DNA of 32,490 nt from a virus. Each line of letters starts with the position of its first letter. Position 1 is the first letter of the stretch. Position numbers and translations under genes: made by a program. The stretch lies in IMG/VR virus record IMGVR_UViG_3300038825_001207, positions 1 to 32,490 of that record. One strand, given 5' to 3'. A model generated the notes under the pieces. It worked only from the letters and a program-made list of their open reading frames with translations. It made no database searches and was not told where the DNA came from. Shown piece by piece: positions 6,620 through 12,178 of this stretch.

Positions 6620-6817
6620 ATGAAGGTTTTACCAGTTAAGTTTAGTGATACGCAGACATTGAAGATTAAAGATGTGGTTGAAGTTGTTGGCACTGATGCA
6701 AGCAAGGTAGCTAGAGCAGCTATGCGATTAGGTTTGAATCAAATACAAGCTATGGCATCAAGAGACTTAGATAAAGCTAAAGACTTGGTTCTTATTAATG
6801 ATGCTAGATCTAAATAA
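6620..6817 (+). CDS. Small ribbon-helix-helix-like regulator
   Basis: The 65-residue product starts MKVLPVKFSD, a beta-strand opening usual for ribbon-helix-helix proteins, and continues with two helices (KIKDVVEVV, and SKVARAAMRLGLNQIQAM). Proteins of this form bind operators as dimers with the strand in the major groove. An ATG fifteen bases upstream is in frame, but its GGAG is better used as the ribosome-binding site for the start chosen here. As the first rightward gene beside an imperfect palindrome, it may repress one or both divergent promoters. The fold is inferred from pattern only. Confidence 0.65.
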   Translation: MKVLPVKFSDTQTLKIKDVVEVVGTDASKVARAAMRLGLNQIQAMASRDLDKAKDLVLINDARSK

Positions 6818-6822
6818 CAAGC

Positions 6823-6850
6823 AAAAAAAATGCGCCCGTCCAAAAGCGCA
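6823..6850 (-). terminator. Leftward intrinsic terminator
   Basis: On the minus strand TGCGC and GCGCA form a stem around a ten-base loop, directly followed by eight U residues. In the plus direction no U-run follows, so it ends only leftward transcripts. No annotated minus-strand gene lies to its right, which points to a short antisense transcript. Confidence 0.6.
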
Positions 6851-6865
6851 AATTCATCAAGCAAC
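6823..6865 (-). ncRNA. Predicted oop-like antisense RNA of about 43 nt
   Basis: An extended -10 promoter on the minus strand is followed after about 40 bases by an intrinsic terminator, with no room for a protein gene. The predicted transcript is antisense to the leader between the regulator gene and the replication initiator gene. Lambda has a similar arrangement, where the short oop RNA is made leftward just upstream of gene O. The RNA itself is an inference from promoter plus terminator, and its small size makes it tentative. Confidence 0.4.
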
Positions 6866-6871
6866 AAGGTA

Positions 6872-6880
6872 ATTATAGCA
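6872..6880 (-). promoter_or_regulatory. Leftward extended -10 promoter
   Basis: The minus strand reads TGC-TATAAT, a perfect extended -10 hexamer. The -35 region is weak (TTTTAT at 17 bases), which extended -10 promoters tolerate. It overlaps the start codon region of the replication initiator gene. The same bases form the spacer between that gene's ribosome-binding site and ATG, so chance is possible. Confidence 0.45.
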
Positions 6881-7581
6881 TGAGTTCAGGTTGGATAAAA
6901 CTTCACCGACAACTCCTTGAATGGGAGTGGTACAACGACATTAACGCCACTAGGTTATTTTTACACCTGATGTTAAAAGCTAACCACAAAGATAAAAAGT
7001 ATCGTGGGACAGTGATTAAAAGAGGGCAATTATTAACAGGTAGAGAGCTACTTTCTGCTGAAACTGGCTTGTCACAACAACAAATTAGAACGTGTTTGAA
7101 TAAGCTAAAATCAACCAGCGACATAACCATCAAATCAACCAACAAAGGAACGCTGTTAACGGTTGAAAACTATGGAGTTTATCAAGATGCTGAAAGCGAG
7201 TTAACCAGCAAATCAACCAGCGAGTTAACCAGTAAGCAACCAATGAATAACCAGCAAGCAACCACTAACAAGAATGTAAGAACTAAAGAATGTAAGAATA
7301 AAGATATATGTCAGCAGGTAGCTGACGCATGGAATAACTCTTTTTCTGATTTGCCAAATGTATTAAAAGTTAGTGACAAAAGAAAGGCTCACATAAAAGC
7401 AGCTATAAAGTTTTTCAGTGGTAAACATGACTTGAACGATCCTGAACAATGGTCGTCTATATTTGAATACGCTAGCAATAGTGATTTTTTAATGGGTAGG
7501 GCTAGCGATTGGTCAATGGATTTTGATTTTATTATAAACAAAAATAACTTATTGAAAGTTTTAGAGGGTAAGTATGAATAA
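6880..7581 (+). CDS. Replication initiator, lambda-O/DnaD-like
   Basis: This 233-residue protein probably binds the phage origin and loads the helicase encoded next. The N-terminal region (GWIKLHRQLLEWEWYNDINA, then IKRGQLLTGRELLSAETGLS) is the winged-helix module common to phage initiators, with a recognition helix near residues 65-80. A Ser/Thr/Asn/Gln-rich linker spans about 105-135. The C-terminal part (VADAWNNSFSDLPNV, FLMGRASDWSMDFDFII) resembles DnaD or helicase-loader domains, in which the Trp and the GR-x-SDW motif are typical. The gene overlaps dnaB by eight bases. The linker-coding DNA carries an iteron-like repeat array, as in lambda O. Confidence 0.8.
   Translation: MSSGWIKLHRQLLEWEWYNDINATRLFLHLMLKANHKDKKYRGTVIKRGQLLTGRELLSAETGLSQQQIRTCLNKLKSTSDITIKSTNKGTLLTVENYGVYQDAESELTSKSTSELTSKQPMNNQQATTNKNVRTKECKNKDICQQVADAWNNSFSDLPNVLKVSDKRKAHIKAAIKFFSGKHDLNDPEQWSSIFEYASNSDFLMGRASDWSMDFDFIINKNNLLKVLEGKYE
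7111..7298 (+). repeat. Iteron-like repeats, candidate origin of replication
   Basis: The core AACC, usually in TCAACCAGC or TTAACCAGC, occurs at 7113, 7125 and 7137 (12-base steps), and again at 7203, 7215, 7227, 7238, 7249 and 7260 (steps of 12, 12, 11, 11, 11). The 11-base steps move the core through all three codon positions of the initiator gene, so protein repetition alone does not explain it. Right after it lies an A+T-rich stretch with a perfect 12-base repeat (AGAATGTAAGAA at 7271 and 7287), which could be the unwinding element. The layout matches the lambda-type origin inside gene O. Confidence 0.55.
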
Positions 7582-8968
7582 CATTCCTAATTCACCAGAA
7601 GCCGAACAAGATGTAATTGGTGCGTTACTTAAAGATTCACAAAAGCAAGAATGCAGAGAGCTACTTGATAACTTGTCAGGTACAGACTTTTATAGCTCAT
7701 CACATGGATATATTTTTGACTGTATTAAAAACATGGTTGAAGAGAAAAAAGCGGTTAGTTTGATCACTGTTAGTGAGCAACTAGAAAAGCGTGATCAGCT
7801 TGAATATTGTGGCGGCTTTATCTACTTGGCTGAAATGCAGAAAAATTTTATTTCATTTACTGCTTTACCTGGTAGCGTTCGAATAATTCAAGAGCTTAAA
7901 GAGTCGCGTGATTTATTACTTCTTGGCGAAAACATCAAAGAAGCTGTTGAAAGCAAAATGTGCAACAGTGAAATACTCTCTAATGTTGGTGACAGCTTAA
8001 AAAACATTAGCACCAATTTAAGCGGAAGAGAGCTTGAACACATAAAGGAATCAACTGACGGTTGGTTTGATTTGCTGGAAAGGCGTGAACAAGCTGGCGG
8101 TGGTATAGTTGGAGTATCAACAGGCTTCGAGCAATTAGATCAAGCTTTAGGTGGTTTTGATGAAGAATCCTTAATTGTTGTTGGTGGCGCTCCGTCTATG
8201 GGTAAAACGTTATTTACTCAAGCGCTATCTATAAACGTTGGTGTTGATCAAAAGCAAAATACAATGTTTTTTAGTATGGAAATGTCAGAGCGCCAATTAT
8301 ACGAGCGTTTTATTTCTGGCTTGTCTAATGTCGCCCCTAGCGTTTTAAGGTTAGCTAGATTTACAAAAGAGCAGTTAGGCAGGATTGAATCAGCAGTGAC
8401 CACACTAGATAGAAGTAAAATATATCAAACTGACGAGCAAGGACTTTCAATATCGCAAATTAGGTCAAAGGTTAGGCGACATAAAGAAAAGTATGGCGAT
8501 CTAAAAATGATTGTTATTGATTACCTTGGACTAATGAAGCTAGACAAAGCTGACAGGCATGACATTGCAGTTGGTAACGCAACAAGAGGGCTAAAAGAGC
8601 TAGCAAAAGAAGTTAAAACGCCAATTGTTTTAATTGCTCAAGCCAACAGAACAACATCAAGACCAAATATGCGAAGCTTAAAAGATTCTAGCTGTATTGA
8701 AGCTGATGCTGATGTGGTTATGTTTGTTCATAGACACGAGATACTAGAGCCAGAAACTGAATTAAAGGGCGTGACTGAGCTTATAATTGCAAAAGACAGA
8801 CACAATGATGGTAACGGTACTATTTACATGGAAAAGGTAAATGGCGGCTTTAAAGAGCTTTCTGTTGAACAAGCGGCAATGATGGTTCAGCGAGAAGAAA
8901 ACAGGCTAAACCCACCAAAAGTAAAAGAAGAAAAAGCGAAAGGTTATAAAAGAATAACCAATAAATAA
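7574..8968 (+). CDS. dnaB: Replicative DNA helicase, DnaB type
   Basis: The 464-residue protein is a hexameric 5'-3' replicative helicase. The N-terminal domain begins with the family signature SPEAEQDVIGALL (residues 7-19). The RecA-like domain has Walker A GGAPSMGKT (204-212), the helicase motif FFSMEMSERQL (232-242), Walker B MIVIDYLGLM (312-321), and the later IVLIAQANRTTSRPNM and DADVVMFVHR blocks. Length agrees with the family. It is translated from an ATG inside the end of the initiator gene and so is probably coupled to it. It would recruit host primase and polymerase III, as no phage polymerase is encoded. Confidence 0.96.
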   Translation: MNNIPNSPEAEQDVIGALLKDSQKQECRELLDNLSGTDFYSSSHGYIFDCIKNMVEEKKAVSLITVSEQLEKRDQLEYCGGFIYLAEMQKNFISFTALPGSVRIIQELKESRDLLLLGENIKEAVESKMCNSEILSNVGDSLKNISTNLSGRELEHIKESTDGWFDLLERREQAGGGIVGVSTGFEQLDQALGGFDEESLIVVGGAPSMGKTLFTQALSINVGVDQKQNTMFFSMEMSERQLYERFISGLSNVAPSVLRLARFTKEQLGRIESAVTTLDRSKIYQTDEQGLSISQIRSKVRRHKEKYGDLKMIVIDYLGLMKLDKADRHDIAVGNATRGLKELAKEVKTPIVLIAQANRTTSRPNMRSLKDSSCIEADADVVMFVHRHEILEPETELKGVTELIIAKDRHNDGNGTIYMEKVNGGFKELSVEQAAMMVQREENRLNPPKVKEEKAKGYKRITNK

Positions 8969-8969
8969 C

Positions 8970-8986
8970 ACTAAAGGAGAGAGTAA
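8970..8986 (+). repeat. Repeated gene-boundary sequence, family A, copy 1
   Basis: ACTAAAGGAGAGAGTAA precedes the ATG of the first zinc-ribbon gene after dnaB, with the last A being the first base of the ATG. It shares 17 bases with the two longer copies before the next two genes and contains a strong AAGGAG ribosome-binding site. Confidence 0.85.
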
Positions 8987-9165
8987 TGGCTAAACACATT
9001 AACATGAAAGTAAAGTGCTTTGGGTGCAATAAAGATTTTATGACAGCCAAGTTAAAACACGAAGGTGAAGCTTATAATTGCCCTCATTGTAATCATGAAC
9101 ACATGGCAGACTTAAACGAAGTTGATGATTGTTGGCTTCATACTGACGCATACGATTTAAACTAA
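8986..9165 (+). CDS. 59-aa zinc-ribbon protein
   Basis: A short gene just after dnaB encodes two well-separated cysteine pairs, CFGC (residues 11-14) and CPHC (32-35), the pattern of a single zinc ribbon. The segment between them is short and lysine-rich, followed by an acidic C-terminus (DLNEVDDCWLHTDAYDLN). The start has an excellent AAGGAGAGAG site. Small phage zinc ribbons may bind nucleic acid or host transcription proteins. Nothing identifies which applies here. Confidence 0.7.
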   Translation: MAKHINMKVKCFGCNKDFMTAKLKHEGEAYNCPHCNHEHMADLNEVDDCWLHTDAYDLN

Positions 9166-9181
9166 AGGAGAGAGTAAATGA
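9155..9181 (+). repeat. Repeated gene-boundary sequence, family A, copy 2
   Basis: Identical over 27 bases to 9342-9368, including ribosome-binding site and ATG. In this copy the upstream bases encode the last residues and stop of the preceding zinc-ribbon gene (Leu-Asn-stop), while in the other copy they are untranslated. Confidence 0.9.
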
Positions 9182-9342
9182 GGAAGCTAAAAACTAAATG
9201 CGATCATTGTGATAAACCTTTAACTCCCGATAAATGGGAGCAAGTAGATTGGCCTGTTTATTGTGCACAGGAGTGCGAACAAGAGGCTGATAAAGAAATG
9301 CACGAATACTTTGAAAGTAAATCTAAGCACTTTCAGCCATAA
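9178..9342 (+). CDS. 54-aa small zinc-finger-like protein
   Basis: The product has a CDHC pair at residues 8-11 and a C-x3-C (CAQEC) at 29-33, spaced as in treble-clef or zinc-ribbon proteins that trim to one zinc. Between them lie KPLTPDKWEQVDWPVY, and the C-terminus is helical and charged. Small proteins with this look (CDHC, about twenty residues, YCAQEC) recur in phage early regions. The start is set by the family A leader. It is one of three tiny genes in a row after the helicase, and its function is unknown. Confidence 0.7.
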   Translation: MRKLKTKCDHCDKPLTPDKWEQVDWPVYCAQECEQEADKEMHEYFESKSKHFQP

Positions 9343-9368
9343 TTTAAACTAAAGGAGAGAGTAAATGA
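9342..9368 (+). repeat. Repeated gene-boundary sequence, family A, copy 3
   Basis: Partner of 9155-9181 with all 27 bases the same. The first base is the last base of the preceding stop codon and the end covers the next ATG. Confidence 0.9.
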
Positions 9369-9517
9369 ATAAAGAGCAAGAGATTATAACTAATGCTGTC
9401 AATGCAGCGCTTAAGAACTTTGTAGTACCAACAGTTGGCGTTCAAAAGCAAGAGTATTACAAGGCAGGTGCCAGAGATTTAGTTAAATTGATTCAGGCCG
9501 AAATAGATAAACTTTAA
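9365..9517 (+). CDS. 50-aa protein, unknown function
   Basis: The third short gene carrying the family A leader encodes 50 residues of mostly helical character (MNKEQEIITNAVNAALKNFV, then AGARDLVKLIQAEIDKL). No cysteine or membrane segment is present. The strong start signal and clean spacing make it a real gene. It may form a helical hairpin. No family is recognised. Confidence 0.6.
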   Translation: MNKEQEIITNAVNAALKNFVVPTVGVQKQEYYKAGARDLVKLIQAEIDKL

Positions 9518-9534
9518 TAACAGAGGTAAGTAAC

Positions 9535-9765
9535 ATGAGACAGCCAGACGATCATAGTTGGGAAGAAGAACATATTTTTCACCTAAACCAAGAAATTGAA
9601 ACTTTGAAGCAATCTAAATCATTTTTTGCTGTAACTTACATGGGCAACATTCAAGAGGTGTTTTTGTGTAAAAAAGATGCTGATGAATATTCAGATAAGT
9701 TTGGCGGTGTTTATGATGTTGAGCAGTTAAGCATGATTAATGCTGCAAATATTTTATTAAAGTAA
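9535..9765 (+). CDS. 76-aa acidic protein, unknown function
   Basis: This gene begins behind AGAGGTAAGTAAC and encodes an acidic N-terminal helix (MRQPDDHSWEEEHIFHLNQE) followed by a short beta-containing unit (FFAVTYMGNIQEVFLCKKDA). The second half looks like small phage proteins with one beta-hairpin against helices. It is the last gene before a strong terminator and thus closes the replication operon. Not recognised. Confidence 0.6.
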   Translation: MRQPDDHSWEEEHIFHLNQEIETLKQSKSFFAVTYMGNIQEVFLCKKDADEYSDKFGGVYDVEQLSMINAANILLK

Positions 9766-9800
9766 CAAAACAATAGAGAGGTAACATAAATAACAGTTAT

Positions 9801-9832
9801 AAAAAAGGCCACGTTAACGAGTGGCTTTTTTT
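9801..9832. terminator. Intrinsic terminator, probably bidirectional
   Basis: GGCCAC and GTGGCT pair (one G-U) across an eight-base loop. Six A precede the stem and seven T follow it, so it can work in both directions. It separates the replication operon from the next promoter. Confidence 0.85.
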
Positions 9833-9862
9833 GTGGCTGAAATAAAATAATTAAATAAAACC

Positions 9863-9890
9863 TTGCGTTCCTTCGCAAAAGCGCTATTAT
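9863..9890 (+). promoter_or_regulatory. Rightward promoter of the second early operon
   Basis: TTGCGT, a 16-base spacer and TATTAT form a sigma-70-like promoter starting near 9897, a short distance before the HTH gene. About 20 bases of pure A/T just upstream of the -35 could be an UP element. TTGCG and CGCAA around the -35 make a small palindrome that a repressor could use. Confidence 0.6.
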
Positions 9891-9920
9891 GTAGTTACAC
9901 AAACAAGCAACGAGGTTTTT

Positions 9921-10127
9921 ATGCAAGTAGATTTAAAAGAGTTAATCAGTGAAGCGGTAGAGGCAAAAGGAATTAGCGGCATTATGGAGTTAACTGAGTT
10001 ATGCCAAATAGACTATAGGAAGGTGAAACCTGTATGGGATGGAAGCAAGCAATCAAAGTTTTTTATTGTCGAAGAAATTCTTAACAGCTTAGGCTACAAA
10101 CTAAAGGCGGTTCCACAAAATGATTGA
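9921..10127 (+). CDS. Small HTH protein, Cro/XRE-like
   Basis: The 68-residue product has the rhythm of a small helix-turn-helix protein: GISGIMELTELCQIDYRKVK, with the turn near residues 28-33 and VWDGSKQSKF after the recognition helix, ending FFIVEEILNSLGYKLKAV, the closing helix usual in XRE proteins and HigA-type antitoxins. As the first gene after a new promoter it may autoregulate that promoter or act like Cro. No toxin-like neighbour is evident. The gene overlaps the next start. Confidence 0.6.
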   Translation: MQVDLKELISEAVEAKGISGIMELTELCQIDYRKVKPVWDGSKQSKFFIVEEILNSLGYKLKAVPQND

Positions 10128-10299
10128 TCCAAACATGCCAAGCGACATGAGAGGCGCAGAGCTTTATCACACGTCTAAAAAAGCACAGTTGATAGAGTTA
10201 GCTGAAAAGATATCTAACGGTGAAATTGAGACATTCTCACAAGTTAACGGGTATATCTGGTCAGAGATTGAAAGACTTGATGAAATATTAGAGGGTTAA
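10120..10299 (+). CDS. 59-aa protein, unknown function
   Basis: The ATG overlaps the end of the HTH gene by eight bases, suggesting coupled translation. The 59 residues start MIDPNMPSDMRGAELYHTSK and are otherwise helical and charged (QLIELAEKIS, WSEIERLDEILEG). Nothing diagnostic is present. It continues in a tight series of small early genes. Confidence 0.6.
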   Translation: MIDPNMPSDMRGAELYHTSKKAQLIELAEKISNGEIETFSQVNGYIWSEIERLDEILEG

Positions 10300-10301
10300 T
10301 T

Positions 10302-10652
10302 ATGGATACTAACGAAAGTAAAAAAATAAAATACAAGTTTGTAGAGCATAGGTATAACTATGAGCTTCCTTTACTTGGTGTTGATTTAGATTTTTTAGCT
10401 GAAAGAAAGATTGAAATAAAGCAGTGCCTTGAACAGCTAGCTATAAAGATTGGTCAGCTTAATATAGCCAGCGCTAAAGGTGTTAGTGAACTTAATTTAG
10501 CTAACAAGCTTGTTAAGTATTACTGGTACGCAATGTGTACAGTAAAAAAAAGAGAAGCTTTACTGGTTAATGGTGATATGGAAATGTCAGCGGAAGAGAT
10601 AGAGCGTCAAGCTGTTTACATGCACAAAGCAACAAGAGAGAGAACAAAATGA
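10302..10652 (+). CDS. 116-aa helical protein, unknown function
   Basis: Begins two bases after the preceding stop, with GAGGG as ribosome-binding site inside the end of that gene. The product is basic and largely helical (LAERKIEIKQCLEQLAIKIG, then LNLANKLVKYYWYAMCTVKK) and could be coiled-coil. It lies just upstream of the annealing protein gene, so a recombination or DNA-binding role is conceivable, but there is no motif to support it. Confidence 0.65.
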   Translation: MDTNESKKIKYKFVEHRYNYELPLLGVDLDFLAERKIEIKQCLEQLAIKIGQLNIASAKGVSELNLANKLVKYYWYAMCTVKKREALLVNGDMEMSAEEIERQAVYMHKATRERTK

Positions 10653-10768
10653 TTAAATTAATTATTGAAGGTGAAGAGTATGTTTTTAAAGGTGACGAGT
10701 TAACTTCACCAATTAGCGAAGCGTTATTATTTTTAAAAGATAAGCAAGAAAGGGAAATGGTGGTTTAG
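10649..10768 (+). CDS. 39-aa protein, unknown function
   Basis: A very short gene sits between two real genes with an ATGA overlap upstream and its TAG directly abutting the ERF start. The protein (MIKLIIEGEEYVFKGDELTS, ending KDKQEREMVV) reads as a beta-hairpin plus helix. The exact tiling between neighbours is the main evidence that it is translated. Confidence 0.55.
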   Translation: MIKLIIEGEEYVFKGDELTSPISEALLFLKDKQEREMVV

Positions 10769-11317
10769 ATGGAAAAGTCAGAATCAATTAAAAGCCTAGC
10801 TATTGCGATGTGTAAAGCCCAGAGTGAAATGGGTGGAGCACACAAGGGCGCTAACAATCCTTTTTTTAAGAGTAAGTACGCAGACCTGAAGGAGGTTGTT
10901 AAGGCTGTTAAAGAACCTTTTGCTAAAAATGGCCTTAGCTATGTTCAGTTCCCTATAAATGACGGTGAAAAGATAGGTGTTGAGACCATATTGATGCATG
11001 AGTCTGGCGAATGGCTTTTGCAAAGGTTTACTGTCAAGGCTAGCAAGCAAGATGCTCAAGGTGCTGGGTCTGTTATAACTTATTGCAGACGTTACGGGTT
11101 ACAGGCTATTGCTGGTATACCAAGCGAAGATGATGATGGTAATGCCGCTTCAAATAAAAAACCGAAAGAATACACTGCCAACCAGTTTAGCACCGAAAAA
11201 GAATCTATAACAACAGCGATACGTGGTGGCATGCCCGCCAACGGTGTAATAAAAACATTAGAAGATCAAGGTTTCACTATAAGCGAAGCCATACGTCTAG
11301 AGATAGAATCAATTTAA
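10769..11317 (+). CDS. erf: ERF-family single-strand annealing recombinase
   Basis: The 182-residue product belongs to the ERF family (P22 Erf), which forms rings on single-stranded DNA and anneals complementary strands. The family core is visible: KGANNPFFKSKYADLKEVV (residues 26-44), VETILMHESGEWL, and the hallmark GSVITYCRRYGLQAIAGI (about 99-116), then acidic SEDDDGNAA. The C-terminal 60 residues (NQFSTEKESITTAIRGGM) form a separate small domain. An SSB gene follows directly, the usual pairing. The phage lacks a recognisable exonuclease beside it, so annealing may use host-resected or replication-fork single strands. Confidence 0.92.
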   Translation: MEKSESIKSLAIAMCKAQSEMGGAHKGANNPFFKSKYADLKEVVKAVKEPFAKNGLSYVQFPINDGEKIGVETILMHESGEWLLQRFTVKASKQDAQGAGSVITYCRRYGLQAIAGIPSEDDDGNAASNKKPKEYTANQFSTEKESITTAIRGGMPANGVIKTLEDQGFTISEAIRLEIESI

Positions 11318-11342
11318 TTAACTACTAAAGTAAGGAAAGAAA

Positions 11343-11810
11343 ATGCATATAGTACATGGCGAACTAAGAAAAGCACCATACATTAAAGCAGGGTGTGGCC
11401 AAGACGGTCAATCAACAATGTTTATCATTGAATTATCAGAAATGATAAAAGACCGCCAAACAGGTGAGAAGTTATACACTAATTACAGCGCGGCAATTTT
11501 TGCCAAGTCACCAGCTCAAATTGATTACTACAACACATCATTAGTTGAGGGTAATTTTGTTGTTGTTAACTGTGAAAAGCTAAAGGTAGATGTTAGCGAA
11601 AGCAACGGTAAGCAATATATTAAGTTGCAAATGGAAAACGCAAGGTTAGAGGGTGCTAAGTACATTGAAAGTAATCAAGGGCAGCAGCAAGGATTTCAGC
11701 AGCAAGCACCACAGCAAAACCAAGGCGGCTTTGTTAATCAAGGTCAGCAGCAAAATCAAGGTGGATTCCAGCAAGCACCAGCGCAAGGTGGATGGCCTCA
11801 CGGTCAATAA
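11343..11810 (+). CDS. ssb: Single-stranded DNA-binding protein
   Basis: The 155-residue product has a predicted OB-fold of about 105 residues (HIVHGELRKAPYIKAGCG, SAAIFAKSPAQIDYYN, FVVVNCEKLKVDVSESNG), then a Gln/Gly-rich tail (QGQQQGFQQQAPQQNQGG). It starts right behind AAGGAAAGAA, downstream of erf. It should coat single-stranded DNA in replication and annealing. Unlike bacterial SSB the C-terminus ends WPHGQ, with no acidic DDDIPF-like tip for binding partners. The tail-coding DNA is itself repetitive (CAGCAGCAAGCACCA-like units). Confidence 0.85.
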   Translation: MHIVHGELRKAPYIKAGCGQDGQSTMFIIELSEMIKDRQTGEKLYTNYSAAIFAKSPAQIDYYNTSLVEGNFVVVNCEKLKVDVSESNGKQYIKLQMENARLEGAKYIESNQGQQQGFQQQAPQQNQGGFVNQGQQQNQGGFQQAPAQGGWPHGQ

Positions 11811-11824
11811 CCCATAGCTAATGT

Positions 11825-11866
11825 GCTGCCACGTTTTGTGAGCAGCGCGAACTGTGGCAGTCACAG
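11825..11866 (+). other. Overlapping alternative hairpins after ssb
   Basis: Three stems share the same bases: GCTGC with GCAGC (11825/11842), CTGCCAC with GTGGCAG (11826/11854), and CTGTG with CACAG (11852/11862). They cannot all form together. No U-run follows. The segment is in the 119-base gap between ssb and the next gene and may act as an RNA switch, processing site or protein-binding site. Confidence 0.35.
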
Positions 11867-11929
11867 CGAAGAATGAGCGCATTAAGCGTGTTGTTATGTG
11901 ACGCAAGATTGATAAATAGGAGATTAACA

Positions 11930-12118
11930 ATGAAAGAATTAGAAGCAGAATTAGAGGCTTTAGCTGACATAAAGAGGTGTGAAGTTGTTGAGTTGCAAAC
12001 TAGTATTTACATAAACCTACTTAAAAACGCAAGAAAGTTGGCGCTACTAGAGGTTTCTTGTTGTGATTGTATGGGTGAAGTAAGTAAAGTATTAAGGCAG
12101 TACGGCATAGACACATAA
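11930..12118 (+). CDS. 62-aa helical protein with a Cys cluster
   Basis: The start chosen has AGGAG seven bases upstream. An earlier in-frame ATG would add 19 residues but has no such site. The 62 residues are helical (MKELEAELEALADIKRCEVV), with a CCDC in the sequence LLEVSCCDCMGEVSKVL. The cysteines could bind metal together with Cys17. No family is recognised. Confidence 0.6.
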   Translation: MKELEAELEALADIKRCEVVELQTSIYINLLKNARKLALLEVSCCDCMGEVSKVLRQYGIDT

Positions 12119-12163
12119 CATGGAGTTCATGGGCGCTCTGCGCCCCATGTAACGAGGTGTTAT
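12115..12163. repeat. GC-rich hairpin with nested outer inverted repeat
   Basis: CATGGGCGC and GCGCCCCATG pair around a three-base loop (one bulged C), and outer arms ATAACA and TGTTAT are also inverted. The GC-rich stem stands out in A+T-rich surroundings. No U-run follows, so it is not a standard terminator. It could be an RNA-stabilising or processing structure, a protein-binding site, or a small inserted element. Confidence 0.45.
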
Positions 12164-12178
12164 AAGCAAGGGGAAGCA

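Noticed and set aside
9921-10127. Antitoxin of a toxin-antitoxin pair
   Set aside because: The fold resembles HigA-type antitoxins, but no toxin-like neighbour is present and the place after a promoter suits a Cro-like regulator.
10796-11059. Minus-strand frame opposite erf
   Set aside because: Antisense to a clear ERF gene, with no ribosome-binding site and a low-complexity product.
12115-12163. Integron attC-like site
   Set aside because: The hairpin with TAAC and GTTA flanks recalls attC, but the GTT-purine-purine-purine-pyrimidine consensus is not met and no integrase or cassette pattern is present.
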